Notes: generated by a model not told the origin, from the sequence alone. Shown: positions 1-8,886, counted from the first letter of the stretch. The stretch: 64,000 bases of DNA from Bin22 sp965207275 (GCA_965207275.1 CBDBMH010000002.1:2108001-2172000), one strand, 5' to 3'. A program made the numbers and translations.

Positions 1-2320
1 CGGTTTCCTCAACATAGAACAGGCGGCGGGGGACGATGACCGCGCCCTGGCGGGAGAGGGGCGCGTAAGGTGATTCTCCGACCGCTCCGGTGTCGACGAT
101 TCCCACTGACTCCCGCCGTACATTGTCATCTCCGGCCTTGCCGAGCCATCGCTCCACCCTACCGGCCAATGCCCTGCCGGAGGCGTCCTGGGAGAGCTTG
201 CGGGCGAAGACCACCGAGGACGGAATGGGGAAGAAGCTGTTGGGTTCCAGCCGTTCAAGGTCCCAGGCACGCTTGAAGGTGAAGTCCACCTGAACGCTCC
301 CCTGGTTGCGCGCCTTCCACTGACCGCTGCGCCACTTGGAGTACTGCCCTGCCTGCAATGCGCTGTGGGGCAGCACAAATCCGATGACGCCCCCGTCCTT
401 CAGGTAGCGGTCAACGCTGCGGGCGAAGAACAGCCCCGCCACGTCCTGGTGCGTGGCGTAGCGTCCCCCGGCCCAGATGCCGTAGCGGTTGCGGCTCAGG
501 CTCTGCAACTCGTCCCGCAGGATGTCGGCGGTCTGGTTGTAGTTGATCCAGGGCGGGTTGCCGATCACCACGTCCACCCTGCTGTTGGACAGGGCCACCG
601 GGCACACCATGTTCCGGGTGTAGTAGGCCCAGATGTGGTTGCGCCCCCGGTCGTGGAGCCGCTGCATCGCCCTGATGGTCTCTTCGATGGTGTGCCGCTC
701 TGCGGGGTCGTCGATGTGGTTGTCGTCCAGGCTCAGGAAGGCGTCGTCTCCCCGCTCGATATATGCCGAGATATCTCCCATCAGGGAGTCGAAGGCTTCG
801 GCCCGCTCCACCAAGCTGCGAGGGAAGGCCAGCTCGGTGTTCTCATCGTCCTCCACCTGGATTGTGATGGTGTGCTGGGCGAACATGCCCTCGGTGTCGA
901 AGCGCAGTTGCAGAGCGTCGCCCAGGTAGACGGGGATGGACAGGGAGGCGTCGTGTCCGGCTGCGCCCGCAGCGTTGATAGCAGGGCGGGCCGCCAGGGT
1001 CCACGCGGCGCGGGCAAGGTGCACGGCCACCGGGTGGACGTCGATGCCGGTCACCGCCTCCCGCAGTCGGCTGAGGACCTCCATCGGTTCCCAGCCGGTC
1101 TTACCGGCCGCCGCGATGAAGTGAGTCACCGCCTCGGCGACGAAGGTCCCTGAGCCGCAGGCCGGGTCGAGAACGCGCTGGTTCAGCGGGTCGTCCACGA
1201 GCTCCCGAATCATGGCGCGGGCAAGCCATGCCGGGGTATAGTACTCCCCCAAGTGCCGCCGCTCCTCCGGCGGTATCACCGTCTCATAGAGGGTGGCGGC
1301 GGTGTCGGCGGGAGCTTCGGTCCAGTCGAACCGCGCCACGCGCCGGGCCAGGGTCCTCAGCAGAGGCTGGCCGCCCACCTCGTTGGGCCACGCGAAGAAG
1401 TCCGATTCCAGCACCCCGTATAATCCGGTGTCTTGGCGCAGTTGCCTGCCCGAAAGCAGGTCGGCAGGGTCGGTCTCGGCCAGGCGGCGGATGTCGATGC
1501 CGAAGGACGCCTGCACCACCATGCCGATGACGGCGCTCAGGTAGGTGTGCCGCACGAACAGGTCGTCCATCTCCCCTGTGTCCTCGGCAAACCTGTCGCC
1601 CATGGCGCTGCGCACCGCGTCATCGATCCCCTCCGTGCTGTAGGCGACCTCGCCCAGGGCGGTGCGCAGCAGGTCGTACCACAGCCGCCGCTTGACCCGG
1701 ATGGTCTCCTTCCCGGCGTTCTCCTGGTAGTGGGCCTTCAGAGTGGCGATGTCCCGCTGATAGGAGGGGCTGCCCTGGCCGAAATGCTTGGCTATCTCTT
1801 CTCTATTGGGCTTCAGGCTCTCAGGGACGCCCAGGGCGTAGTCCCGCAGCCACTCATGGAGGGTGAACCAGCGGTCGGGGTCCTCCAGCGTGAAGGCATA
1901 CGGGCGGGTCAAGCGGACCTCTTCGCCCGCGCCGGGCCAGCGCAGCAGCCAGTGCTTGCCGTCCGTGAGGACACCCATGCGCACTCTGCCCTGCTTGGCT
2001 GACTGTTCCAGGTAATCGTCCAGTTGCTCGACATACTGCGGGTTAGGCGCGCCGCCGGAGGCCAATCCGATGCGTCGCTTGAACTCGACGAAGGTGTCAA
2101 GCGCCGTCAGGTCCACGGCCTGGCGCGAACCCTCCGCTGGAGGGGCCTCCTCGACCACTTCATCATCCCGCACCAACCCGGTGATGATGAGGAAGTTCCG
2201 CACCGCACTCGTGATGTTCGCCTCAAGCTCGCCTTCCGCGTGCCGGCGCAGTATTTCTGCGGCGGCCTGAGCGCCGCGAGGGTCTTCCGCTGTGATGTGT
2301 GGAGGTCGTTCTGTTGTCAT
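1..2320 (-). CDS. Large N6-adenine DNA methyltransferase / type IIG-like restriction-modification protein (C-terminus beyond the window)
   Basis: An uninterrupted minus-strand frame runs from ATG at 2320 to the window edge, 773 codons visible, with no stop reached. Motif I DPACGSGTF is near residues 385-393, and the catalytic motif IV NPPW is at about residue 588 (plus positions 548-559). These are hallmarks of gamma-class N6-adenine methyltransferases, which move a methyl group from S-adenosylmethionine to adenine. The first 330 residues include a region resembling an N-terminal nuclease or helper domain (residues 70-130, with FVEFKRRIG and a later LTDGKHWLLRW). That organisation suits single-chain type IIG or Eco57I-like enzymes, but whether it cuts DNA cannot be judged without the missing C-terminus. 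It starts 26 bp after the antitoxin gene and is probably co-transcribed with the toxin-antitoxin pair. Confidence 0.85.
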   Translation of the reverse strand, partial: MTTERPPHITAEDPRGAQAAAEILRRHAEGELEANITSAVRNFLIITGLVRDDEVVEEAPPAEGSRQAVDLTALDTFVEFKRRIGLASGGAPNPQYVEQLDDYLEQSAKQGRVRMGVLTDGKHWLLRWPGAGEEVRLTRPYAFTLEDPDRWFTLHEWLRDYALGVPESLKPNREEIAKHFGQGSPSYQRDIATLKAHYQENAGKETIRVKRRLWYDLLRTALGEVAYSTEGIDDAVRSAMGDRFAEDTGEMDDLFVRHTYLSAVIGMVVQASFGIDIRRLAETDPADLLSGRQLRQDTGLYGVLESDFFAWPNEVGGQPLLRTLARRVARFDWTEAPADTAATLYETVIPPEERRHLGEYYTPAWLARAMIRELVDDPLNQRVLDPACGSGTFVAEAVTHFIAAAGKTGWEPMEVLSRLREAVTGIDVHPVAVHLARAAWTLAARPAINAAGAAGHDASLSIPVYLGDALQLRFDTEGMFAQHTITIQVEDDENTELAFPRSLVERAEAFDSLMGDISAYIERGDDAFLSLDDNHIDDPAERHTIEETIRAMQRLHDRGRNHIWAYYTRNMVCPVALSNSRVDVVIGNPPWINYNQTADILRDELQSLSRNRYGIWAGGRYATHQDVAGLFFARSVDRYLKDGGVIGFVLPHSALQAGQYSKWRSGQWKARNQGSVQVDFTFKRAWDLERLEPNSFFPIPSSVVFARKLSQDASGRALAGRVERWLGKAGDDNVRRESVGIVDTGAVGESPYAPLSRQGAVIVPRRLFYVEET

Positions 2321-2346
2321 GTAACGCCCATACCCCAGTCGGGAGT

Positions 2347-2781
2347 TCACACCGCTGGCGATGCTTGCTCGACGGAGGAACAGGCGACGTCGGCCAGAGG
2401 GCCGTCGGAGTAGACCGCCCTAAACTTGTAGTCTCCCCGGCTCCCTGCATCAACCGATTCGGATGAAGCGGCGGCTGCCATAGGGGCGACGCTGACGGAG
2501 GGCTTCAATCCCATGCAGGCCAACAGTCGGCCGATGTGGCCGATGGTGGGATTCGCGTCCCCCCTCTCCAGCTTTGCGATGTACGCCTGGGATACCCTTG
2601 CTCGCTCCGCCAATGCCGATTGAGTCATCCCGGCGGCTTCCCGTGCGTCGGCAAGCGCTGCCGCGACCTCAAGCTTGGCGGTCTCCGAACCAAACTCCTG
2701 CCGGTACTCATTGTCCTCCAGCCACTCGGCGTGGCTGTCCTCGACCTCATGCCGTCTCATGATCTTCTCCTCATCCTCCAA
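2347..2781 (-). CDS. higA: HigA-like XRE-family antitoxin
   Basis: A protein of 144 residues with a helix-turn-helix at about residues 38-92 (ALADAREAAGMTQSALAERA, then SQAYIAKLERGDANPTIGHI). It follows the RelE-like toxin, overlapping it by 11 bp, which is the toxin-first order typical of higBA modules. HigA-type antitoxins bind the toxin and repress their own promoter. The tail of about 50 residues after the HTH is longer than in many HigA proteins and is Ala/Ser rich. Translation could begin at the first ATG or at the internal ATG seven codons later (MRRHEV). The assignment rests on gene order plus the HTH, so the partner call is good but the exact subfamily is inferred. Confidence 0.8.
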   Translation of the reverse strand: MEDEEKIMRRHEVEDSHAEWLEDNEYRQEFGSETAKLEVAAALADAREAAGMTQSALAERARVSQAYIAKLERGDANPTIGHIGRLLACMGLKPSVSVAPMAAAASSESVDAGSRGDYKFRAVYSDGPLADVACSSVEQASPAV

Positions 2782-3115
2782 GATGCTCGGCCCGCAGGCT
2801 CTCGGCTCTCGCCAGTTCCGTGCGCGGAGTCCGACGCGATCTCTTCCGATAGCCGTTGAGAATGACGTACCGCTCGCCCTCTGGATGCCAGAAGTAGAAT
2901 ATCCGGTGCTGGCCGGGGCGAAGCTGCCACACGTCGTTCATCTTTTCTGCCCATCGCCTCGCAGCGAGACGCTGGGAACCTTCCTGCCCGAGGCGTTCGT
3001 CGAACGCCCTGATTCTCGCCGCCTCCGTCTTCTGTCCCGCGTGATAGACGCTCCGCACATACTCCTCATAGGGAATGGCGCCGTTGGGCCGCCTATGGAA
3101 GACTATTGGGCACAT
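2771..3115 (-). CDS. higB: HigB-like (RelE/ParE superfamily, Gp49-type) toxin
   Basis: A protein of 114 residues with the compact basic fold expected of HigB/Gp49 toxins. A central RIFYFWHPEGERYVILNGY stretch is followed by a basic YRKRSRRTP segment, matching the family's conserved region where a strand leads into Lys/Arg residues near the C-terminus. Such toxins cleave mRNA on the ribosome. The antitoxin gene overlaps its 3' end. A near-consensus promoter lies so close upstream that the predicted transcript begins about at the ATG, so this message may be leaderless; no Shine-Dalgarno sequence fits between. Function is inferred from family resemblance and gene pairing. Confidence 0.8.
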   Translation of the reverse strand: MCPIVFHRRPNGAIPYEEYVRSVYHAGQKTEAARIRAFDERLGQEGSQRLAARRWAEKMNDVWQLRPGQHRIFYFWHPEGERYVILNGYRKRSRRTPRTELARAESLRAEHLGG

Positions 3116-3121
3116 TGCAGG

Positions 3122-3150
3122 AATATAACCCTTACGGTTATGTATGTCAA
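3122..3150 (-). promoter_or_regulatory. Sigma70-type promoter of the toxin-antitoxin-methyltransferase operon
   Basis: On the minus strand, TTGACA (3150-3145), a 17-bp spacer and TATATT (3127-3122). The -10 ends 6 bp before the toxin ATG, so transcription would start at or next to the start codon. The spacer contains an imperfect palindrome (AACC-N5-GGTT), a plausible operator for the HTH antitoxin. Confidence 0.75.
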
Positions 3151-3217
3151 CCTGCCATGCTCTGTGCCCAGGTGCTCAGGGTGGCCCCCAATACCCTGCT
3201 GGCGCGCCCGGCTGCAA

Positions 3218-3247
3218 TTGACATGCGAGTCCAGATTGGCGGATAAT
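3218..3247 (+). promoter_or_regulatory. Sigma70-type promoter for the first Calx-beta protein
   Basis: TTGACA (3218-3223), an 18-bp spacer and GATAAT (3242-3247). A start near 3254 would give a leader of about 100 nt before the ribosome site at 3339. It diverges from the toxin operon promoter, leaving about 68 bp between the two -35 boxes. Confidence 0.6.
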
Positions 3248-3338
3248 CCATCCCGGCTATCTGTGACAGATATCGACATAAACTACAAACATAGTGGTCC
3301 AGCGCCCGCAGGGGTCCGTGGCGTCAGTCGGGCGGATT

Positions 3339-3356
3339 AGGAGGATACACGACATG
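3339..3356 (+). promoter_or_regulatory. Strong ribosome-binding site and ATG directly upstream of poly-C tract 1
   Basis: AGGAGG at 3339-3344, 9 bp spacing, ATG at 3354-3356. The ATG opens a short frame (MTNQLRT then prolines) that enters the poly-C tract. With 28 C it hits TGA at 3420-3422. With 26 or 29 C it would run straight into the signal peptide of the 1719-codon protein. No other ATG in the window has a better ribosome site without a gene to use it. Confidence 0.7.
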
Positions 3357-3372
3357 ACTAACCAGCTGCGGA

Positions 3373-3400
3373 CCCCCCCCCCCCCCCCCCCCCCCCCCCC
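3373..3400 (+). repeat. Poly-C tract 1 (28 C), candidate phase-variation switch
   Basis: An uninterrupted run of 28 C lies between the ATG at 3354 and the ATG at 3416. The distance between the two ATGs is 62 bp (remainder 2 modulo 3), so the upstream ATG is out of frame in this copy. Loss of two or gain of one C restores a fusion that reads Pro repeats, then DFRGAM. The tract is followed by GACTTTAGGGGC. Runs this long are very prone to slippage, and also to sequencing and assembly error. Confidence 0.85.
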
Positions 3401-3415
3401 GACTTTAGGGGCGCC

Positions 3416-6400
3416 ATGCTGACCCGTCCGGGCCCATTTCGACGCGGCAGGCTGATTCTTGTCGCGCTGGTGGCCGTGATGGCGGCAGTAGCCATATTCG
3501 CCGCCTTTGCGGGGGACGCGGTTGCCCAGAGCCAATCGTACACTGCCTACATCCTTGCCTACGAAGGCGAGGTTGTCGAAGGGGAAGCAGTTGAGTTTAC
3601 CGTACTCACGAGCCCCAGGCCCCCCAAAGACCTGAAGGTGCAGATCAAACTGACCCAGGACGGCAACTTTGCTTCGGGAGGCGAGTTGGGGACGCGCACC
3701 GTCACCGTCACCAAACGGGGCTATGGCGTCTATAAGGTCAGAACCATTGATGATTCGGTCAATGAACCGGCAGGCACGATCACGGCTACCCTGCTTCCAG
3801 GCACGAACTATCGGGTGGGAGAGGATGACGGAGACTATAGATTCGCCTCATCCCGGGTTCAGGACAACGACATTCCCGTAGTGCAAATCTCTGCCGGTTC
3901 GGCGATCAGCGAAGGAGGCACGGCCAACTTCACGCTCCGTGCCAGGCCTAAGCCGGCGTCTCTCTTCCAGGTAGAGGTTACCGTAGCCCAGAGCGGAGAC
4001 TTCGCGGGCAGCAGTCAACTGGGCCGGAGAACGGTGAACATCGACACCAACGGAAACGGCGTTCTCAAAGTGAATACGGAGAGCGATGAGGTTGATGAGG
4101 ACGACGGCACGATTACCGCTACCCTGAATGCCGGAACCGGCTACCAGGTCGGCTCGTCGTCTACTGGCCAAGTTGAGGTGAGCGACGGCGGCGCTCCGAC
4201 GCCGCGGGTCAGCGTTTCAGCACCGACTTCAATCGAAGAGGGCGAGACCATCACCTTCACGGTTACGGGCAGCCCGGCGCCGGCGGCGCCGATAACGGTC
4301 CGCGTGAACCTTGCTGAGCACGGCAGTTTCGCCACCGCCGGTGAGATTAGCGATCGCTCCGTCACTTTGGGAACCGGCGGCAGCGCCACGTTCACCGTAG
4401 CCACGGCCAACGACCGGGCCGTGGAGCCCGACGGCAGTATCACGGCCACCGTGACCGCCAGCAAAGGCTACCTGGTCGGGTCACCCTCACAGGCCGAGGT
4501 CTCGGTACGGGACGCCACTCCGACGGTCACTGTTACTGCGGGGGCGTCCATTAACGAAGGCGAAACCGCCACCTTTACCTTGACCGCGACGCCGGCGCTG
4601 TCGACGGGTCTCGACGTGAACATTGCGGTCATACAGGACGGCGACTTCGTCAATCACCAATCCGCCCTCGGTCCGCGAGTCGTCAGCATCGGCGCCGACG
4701 GCTCCGGCACATTCACCATCGATACCTACGACGACACTACGCTGGAGAACAACGGCGCAATCATTGTCATGTTATTGCGCGGCAGCGGCTATGGAGTCGG
4801 GACTCCGAACAAGGCTTCGGTGAGCGTGGCCGACACTACGCCGCACGTCAGCATTGCTGCCGGTCCGACGATCATCGAGGGAGCGAACGCCACCTTTACC
4901 CTCACCGCCAACCCGACCCCGGCAGCCACGTTGTACGTGGATGTGCGGGTCAGCGAGACTGGCAGTTTCGCCGGCAGCGGCGAGACCGGCTCCCGCTCGG
5001 TAACCATTGACGCCACGACGGGGCAGGGCGTCCTCACCATCGCAACGGACGATGACCAGTCGGACGAACCAGATGGTTCGGTCACGGCGCAGGTCGAGGC
5101 CTCCGGGCAGTCCCCTGCTCACTACGTTCCGGAATCGACCCAATCGGTCAGCGTAACCGTCAACGACAACGACGATGACGGTAAGGACACCACGGTCAAG
5201 GTTTCAGTGGGCGACGCTACCGTTGAGGAGAGCAGCGCCCCTCGCGGCAAAAGGACTTTCATTGAATTCCCGGTAACCGTCAACAGGAGCGGCTCCTGGG
5301 CAAGCGTAAAATTCGAAATCAGAACGACGAAAGAAACCGAAACTACCGCTCCGGCGACTTGGGAGGTGGACTTCGGACTTATACACCCGAGCCAGAGGCT
5401 GGTCACGACATTCACCGAGGGGCAGGCAGTTATGCTGCCCCTTGAAGTACTTGACGACGACGAGTACGAGCCCAAGCCGGAGACTTTCGAACTGGTGATC
5501 ACCATGGTCAATCCTGGTGAGATCATCAAAGGACGGGCCACCGGCACCATCACCGATGACCCGTTGGACGCCCCGCGAGGTACGCCGGTAGTTTCGGTCA
5601 GTCGGGTGTCGCGGGAGCAGGCAACCGAGGGTGATGACGTCACATTTGAACTGAGCGCCAATCCCATGCCGAAGCACGACCTCGAGGTGACGGTGGACGT
5701 GTCCGACGATACGGGCGATGACTTTCTTGCCACCGGCCAGGAGGGTGATCGCGTGGTGACGCTCAAAGGCATCAATAATGCGCTTTTCAAATACTTGGAT
5801 GGAACCCAGACCGCGACATTCACCGTCAGTACGGAAGACGACGCTCTTTGGGAGGAGGACGGTTCCATTCAGGTGACGGTCCAATCCGACCCCGACCGCG
5901 ATGCCGGGGGCGAGTATGACGTGAGCTCGGACCAGCACACGGCGACCGCGAACGTGAGAGACAACGACCGGGGCACTCCAGTGGTCACGATCACGAGTAG
6001 CTATGACTATGCGGTGGAAGAGGGCAAGAGCGCCAGCTTCAACCTGCGGGCCGAACCCGCGCCGGCACAGGACCTGGACGTCACCGTCAACGTGCAGGAC
6101 CTGTCGGGTGACTTCGTTGCTGATGACAAGGAAGGCGACCGAACGGTAACCATTCCCGGCGTCAGCGACGCGGCATTTGCCCTGCAGCGACACACAACCC
6201 ACACGATGACCGTCGCCACGGTGGATGACAATGTCGTCGAGGCCGCCGGCCAGATCCGGGCGACTATCCAGCAGGTTTCGGACAACAGCTACCACGCCGA
6301 CGTGCAGCCCTACAGCGCCACGGCGGATGTCAAGGACAACGACGGCTCGACGCCGGAGATCAGCGTCAGCGGCGGCAGCGGCATCACCGAGGGCGGGAGC

Positions 6401-8575
6401 GCCAGCTTTACCGTCAGCGCCAGCCCGGCTCCGTCGGTCAACCTGGACGTGAAGGTCACGGTCACCCAGAGCGGCGACTACGGGGCGACCACGGGCCAGC
6501 GCACGGTGACCGTACCCACCTCAGGCAGCGTCGCCTTCACCGTCGGCACCACCGACGACAGCGCCGACGAGACCGACGGCTCGGTCACGGCCACGGTGGA
6601 CGCGGGCAGCGGCTACACGGTGTCCTCATCCCAGGGCGCGGCTACCGTCGCTGTCACCGACAACGACGACGGGCCGGACTACACCGACTACCAAACGCTC
6701 GTGGACCACCTGATCGAGATTCGCGACAACCCAGTCAACACGGCCGTGAAGGGCAACCCCGTCCATATCCGCAAGTGGAACCAGGTGCTGGCGGCCATTG
6801 GCTACGACAGCGGCGAATCGCCGATGCCGGAATCGGAAATCCACGCCAACGCGGCCAAGTGGCCCGAGAGTTCGTTCAAGCTGGCCTCCGACTACCTGAA
6901 GCTCCAGGCGGGTCAGCCGGAGATCAGCGTCAGCGGCGGCGGCGGGATCACCGAGGGCGGCAGCATCAGCTTCACCGTCAGCGCCAGCCCGGCGCCGGCG
7001 GCGGACCTGGACGTGAAGGTCACGGTCACCCAGAGCGGGGACTACGGCGCGACCACGGGCCAGCGCACGGTGACGGTCCCGACTTCGGGCAGCGTCGCCT
7101 TCACCGTCGGCACGACGGATGACCAGGCCGACGAAGCCGACGGCTCGGTTACGGCCACGGTGAACGCGGGCAGCGGCTACACGGTGTCCTCGTCCCAGTC
7201 TGCGGCCACGGTCAGCGTCTCGGACAACGACGACGCGCCTCCGCCGCCACCTACGCCGGTGGTCAGCGTCAGCGGCGGCAGCGGGATCACGGAAGGCGGC
7301 GACGCCAGCTTCACGGTGAGCGCCAGCCCGGCGCCATCTGCCAACCTGGACGTGAAGGTCACGGTCACCCAGAGCGGGGACTACGGGGCGACCACGGGCC
7401 AGCGCACGGTGACGATACCGACCTCGGGCAGCGTCACCTTCACCGTCGCCACCACCGACGACAGCGCCGACGAGTCTGACGGCTCCGTGACGGCCACCCT
7501 CGTGGATGGAGCGGCCTACGACCTGGGCGCGTCGAAGACCGCCACCGTCACGGTTTCGGACAACGACGACGCTCCGCCGCCACCGCCGACGCCGGTGGTG
7601 AGCGTCACGGGCGGTTCAGGCATCACCGAGGGCGGGAGCGCCAGCTTCACGGTGAGCGCCAGCCCGGCGCCATCTGCCAACCTGGACGTGAAAGTCACCA
7701 TCACGCAGAGCGGGGACTACGGGGCCACCACGGGCCAGCGCACGGTGACGGTCCCGACCTCGGGCAGCGTCACCTTCACCGTCGCCACCACCGACGACAG
7801 CGCCGACGAGTCTGACGGCTCCGTGACGGCCACCCTCGTGGATGGAGCGGCCTACGACCTGGGCGCGTCGAAGACCGCCACCGTCACGGTTTCGGACAAC
7901 GACGCCCCCACGCCGGTGGTGAGCGTCACGGGCGGCGGCGGGATCACGGAGGGCGGCGATGCCAGCTTCACCGTGAGCGCCAGCCCTGCGCCGTCGGCGA
8001 ACCTGGACGTGAAAGTCACGGTCACCCAGAGCGGGGACTACGGGGCGACCACGGGCCAGCGCACGGTGACCGTACCCACCTCGGGCAGCGTAAGCTTCAC
8101 CGTGGGCACCACCGACGACAGCGCCGACGAGGCCGACGGCTCGGTCACGGCCACGGTGGACGCCGGCACCGGCTACACGGTGTCGTCGTCCCAGTCTGCG
8201 GCCACGGTCGGCGTCGCGGACAACGACGACACCCCCGAGATAAGCGTGACCGTGGAGGACGCTTCGGCGACGGAGGGCGGCGTCCTGACCTTCCGGGTGC
8301 GGCTGTCGGCGGCGTCCGCGGAGGAGATCACGATCAAGTGGTACACCGCGCCGGCCTATGACCGGGTGGACGACCGGGCGCATACGTCCGACTACCAGGC
8401 TGCGGAGGGCGAGCTGGTGTTCGCGCCGGGAGTGACCGAGCTGACGGGGGAGGTGTGGCTGGAGCAGGACGAGGAGGACGAGCCGGACGAGTACTTCGCG
8501 GTGGAGGTGTTCCTGCCCGGCAGCTTCCTGCAAGCGGACGCGGTGGGGACCATGACCATCGTGGACGACGACTAG
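3416..8575 (+). CDS. Giant secreted Calx-beta repeat protein (1719 aa), probably phase-variable
   Basis: A signal peptide covers residues 1-38 (basic n-region, hydrophobic core LVALVAVMAAVAIFAAFAG, cleavage near AQS). About fourteen Calx-beta repeats follow, each with an EG-x4-F-T-L/V strand, a DD (E)xDGS-(I/V)-T-A turn and a DND terminal strand. Such repeats form beta-sandwich, often Ca2+-binding, extracellular stalks in adhesins. A helical insert of about 80 residues interrupts the array near 1087-1167. Units near residues 980-1600 are nearly identical at DNA level. There is no LPXTG or other anchor; the protein ends TIVDDD. The true start is probably the ATG at 3354 with its AGGAGG site, separated by the poly-C tract. 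ATG 3416 has only a weak AGGGG 4 bp upstream. Role in adhesion or surface display is inferred. Confidence 0.85.
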   Translation: MLTRPGPFRRGRLILVALVAVMAAVAIFAAFAGDAVAQSQSYTAYILAYEGEVVEGEAVEFTVLTSPRPPKDLKVQIKLTQDGNFASGGELGTRTVTVTKRGYGVYKVRTIDDSVNEPAGTITATLLPGTNYRVGEDDGDYRFASSRVQDNDIPVVQISAGSAISEGGTANFTLRARPKPASLFQVEVTVAQSGDFAGSSQLGRRTVNIDTNGNGVLKVNTESDEVDEDDGTITATLNAGTGYQVGSSSTGQVEVSDGGAPTPRVSVSAPTSIEEGETITFTVTGSPAPAAPITVRVNLAEHGSFATAGEISDRSVTLGTGGSATFTVATANDRAVEPDGSITATVTASKGYLVGSPSQAEVSVRDATPTVTVTAGASINEGETATFTLTATPALSTGLDVNIAVIQDGDFVNHQSALGPRVVSIGADGSGTFTIDTYDDTTLENNGAIIVMLLRGSGYGVGTPNKASVSVADTTPHVSIAAGPTIIEGANATFTLTANPTPAATLYVDVRVSETGSFAGSGETGSRSVTIDATTGQGVLTIATDDDQSDEPDGSVTAQVEASGQSPAHYVPESTQSVSVTVNDNDDDGKDTTVKVSVGDATVEESSAPRGKRTFIEFPVTVNRSGSWASVKFEIRTTKETETTAPATWEVDFGLIHPSQRLVTTFTEGQAVMLPLEVLDDDEYEPKPETFELVITMVNPGEIIKGRATGTITDDPLDAPRGTPVVSVSRVSREQATEGDDVTFELSANPMPKHDLEVTVDVSDDTGDDFLATGQEGDRVVTLKGINNALFKYLDGTQTATFTVSTEDDALWEEDGSIQVTVQSDPDRDAGGEYDVSSDQHTATANVRDNDRGTPVVTITSSYDYAVEEGKSASFNLRAEPAPAQDLDVTVNVQDLSGDFVADDKEGDRTVTIPGVSDAAFALQRHTTHTMTVATVDDNVVEAAGQIRATIQQVSDNSYHADVQPYSATADVKDNDGSTPEISVSGGSGITEGGSASFTVSASPAPSVNLDVKVTVTQSGDYGATTGQRTVTVPTSGSVAFTVGTTDDSADETDGSVTATVDAGSGYTVSSSQGAATVAVTDNDDGPDYTDYQTLVDHLIEIRDNPVNTAVKGNPVHIRKWNQVLAAIGYDSGESPMPESEIHANAAKWPESSFKLASDYLKLQAGQPEISVSGGGGITEGGSISFTVSASPAPAADLDVKVTVTQSGDYGATTGQRTVTVPTSGSVAFTVGTTDDQADEADGSVTATVNAGSGYTVSSSQSAATVSVSDNDDAPPPPPTPVVSVSGGSGITEGGDASFTVSASPAPSANLDVKVTVTQSGDYGATTGQRTVTIPTSGSVTFTVATTDDSADESDGSVTATLVDGAAYDLGASKTATVTVSDNDDAPPPPPTPVVSVTGGSGITEGGSASFTVSASPAPSANLDVKVTITQSGDYGATTGQRTVTVPTSGSVTFTVATTDDSADESDGSVTATLVDGAAYDLGASKTATVTVSDNDAPTPVVSVTGGGGITEGGDASFTVSASPAPSANLDVKVTVTQSGDYGATTGQRTVTVPTSGSVSFTVGTTDDSADEADGSVTATVDAGTGYTVSSSQSAATVGVADNDDTPEISVTVEDASATEGGVLTFRVRLSAASAEEITIKWYTAPAYDRVDDRAHTSDYQAAEGELVFAPGVTELTGEVWLEQDEEDEPDEYFAVEVFLPGSFLQADAVGTMTIVDDD
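6354..8230 (+). repeat. Tandem, nearly identical Calx-beta DNA repeats (about 310-340 bp units)
   Basis: Five units begin near 6354, 6918, 7257, 7596 and 7912. They share long exact stretches; for example the segments about 7456-7570 and 7792-7906 are essentially identical. The first two are separated by the helical insert (about 6673-6915). Identity this high at third codon positions indicates recent duplication or gene conversion, and length variation by recombination is expected. Confidence 0.85.
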
Positions 8576-8640
8576 CCCGGGGTTGGGCCGCGCTGTGCCA
8601 TCCCCATGAAACACCCGCAGGGAAAATCCAACAGTCGTCA

Positions 8641-8680
8641 ACGCCCGGGGCATCTCAATCCGTATGCCCCGGGCGTTTTT
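8641..8680 (+). terminator. Rho-independent terminator after the 1719-aa gene
   Basis: A perfect 13-bp stem (8641-8653 with 8664-8676, core GCCCGGGGC), a 10-nt loop and a T run at 8676-8680, 65 bp after the stop codon. Confidence 0.9.
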
Positions 8681-8886
8681 GGGCCTGAAGTCAGGTCGGC
8701 GGATCATCAATTGGGCCAATTAATACGGAACGCCAGTATCACCATTGCGCCGGTTGCGCCGACGGCGTGAGACCTGCAAAATAGATGATAAAGGTTCACC
8801 TGCGATGACAAATCATGGTGGCCATAAGGATAGGGATACGGTTATGAACAACTTTCTGAAGAGAGCAGTCGAGATGTCACGGTCGT

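Noticed and set aside
365..2002. Long plus-strand frames opposite the methyltransferase (262 and 189 codons)
   Set aside because: They are antisense shadows of a motif-bearing minus-strand gene, with no ribosome site or domain.
5204..6295. A 363-codon minus-strand frame within the first Calx-beta gene
   Set aside because: It is the complement of repeated GC-rich coding sequence; no motif and no ribosome site.
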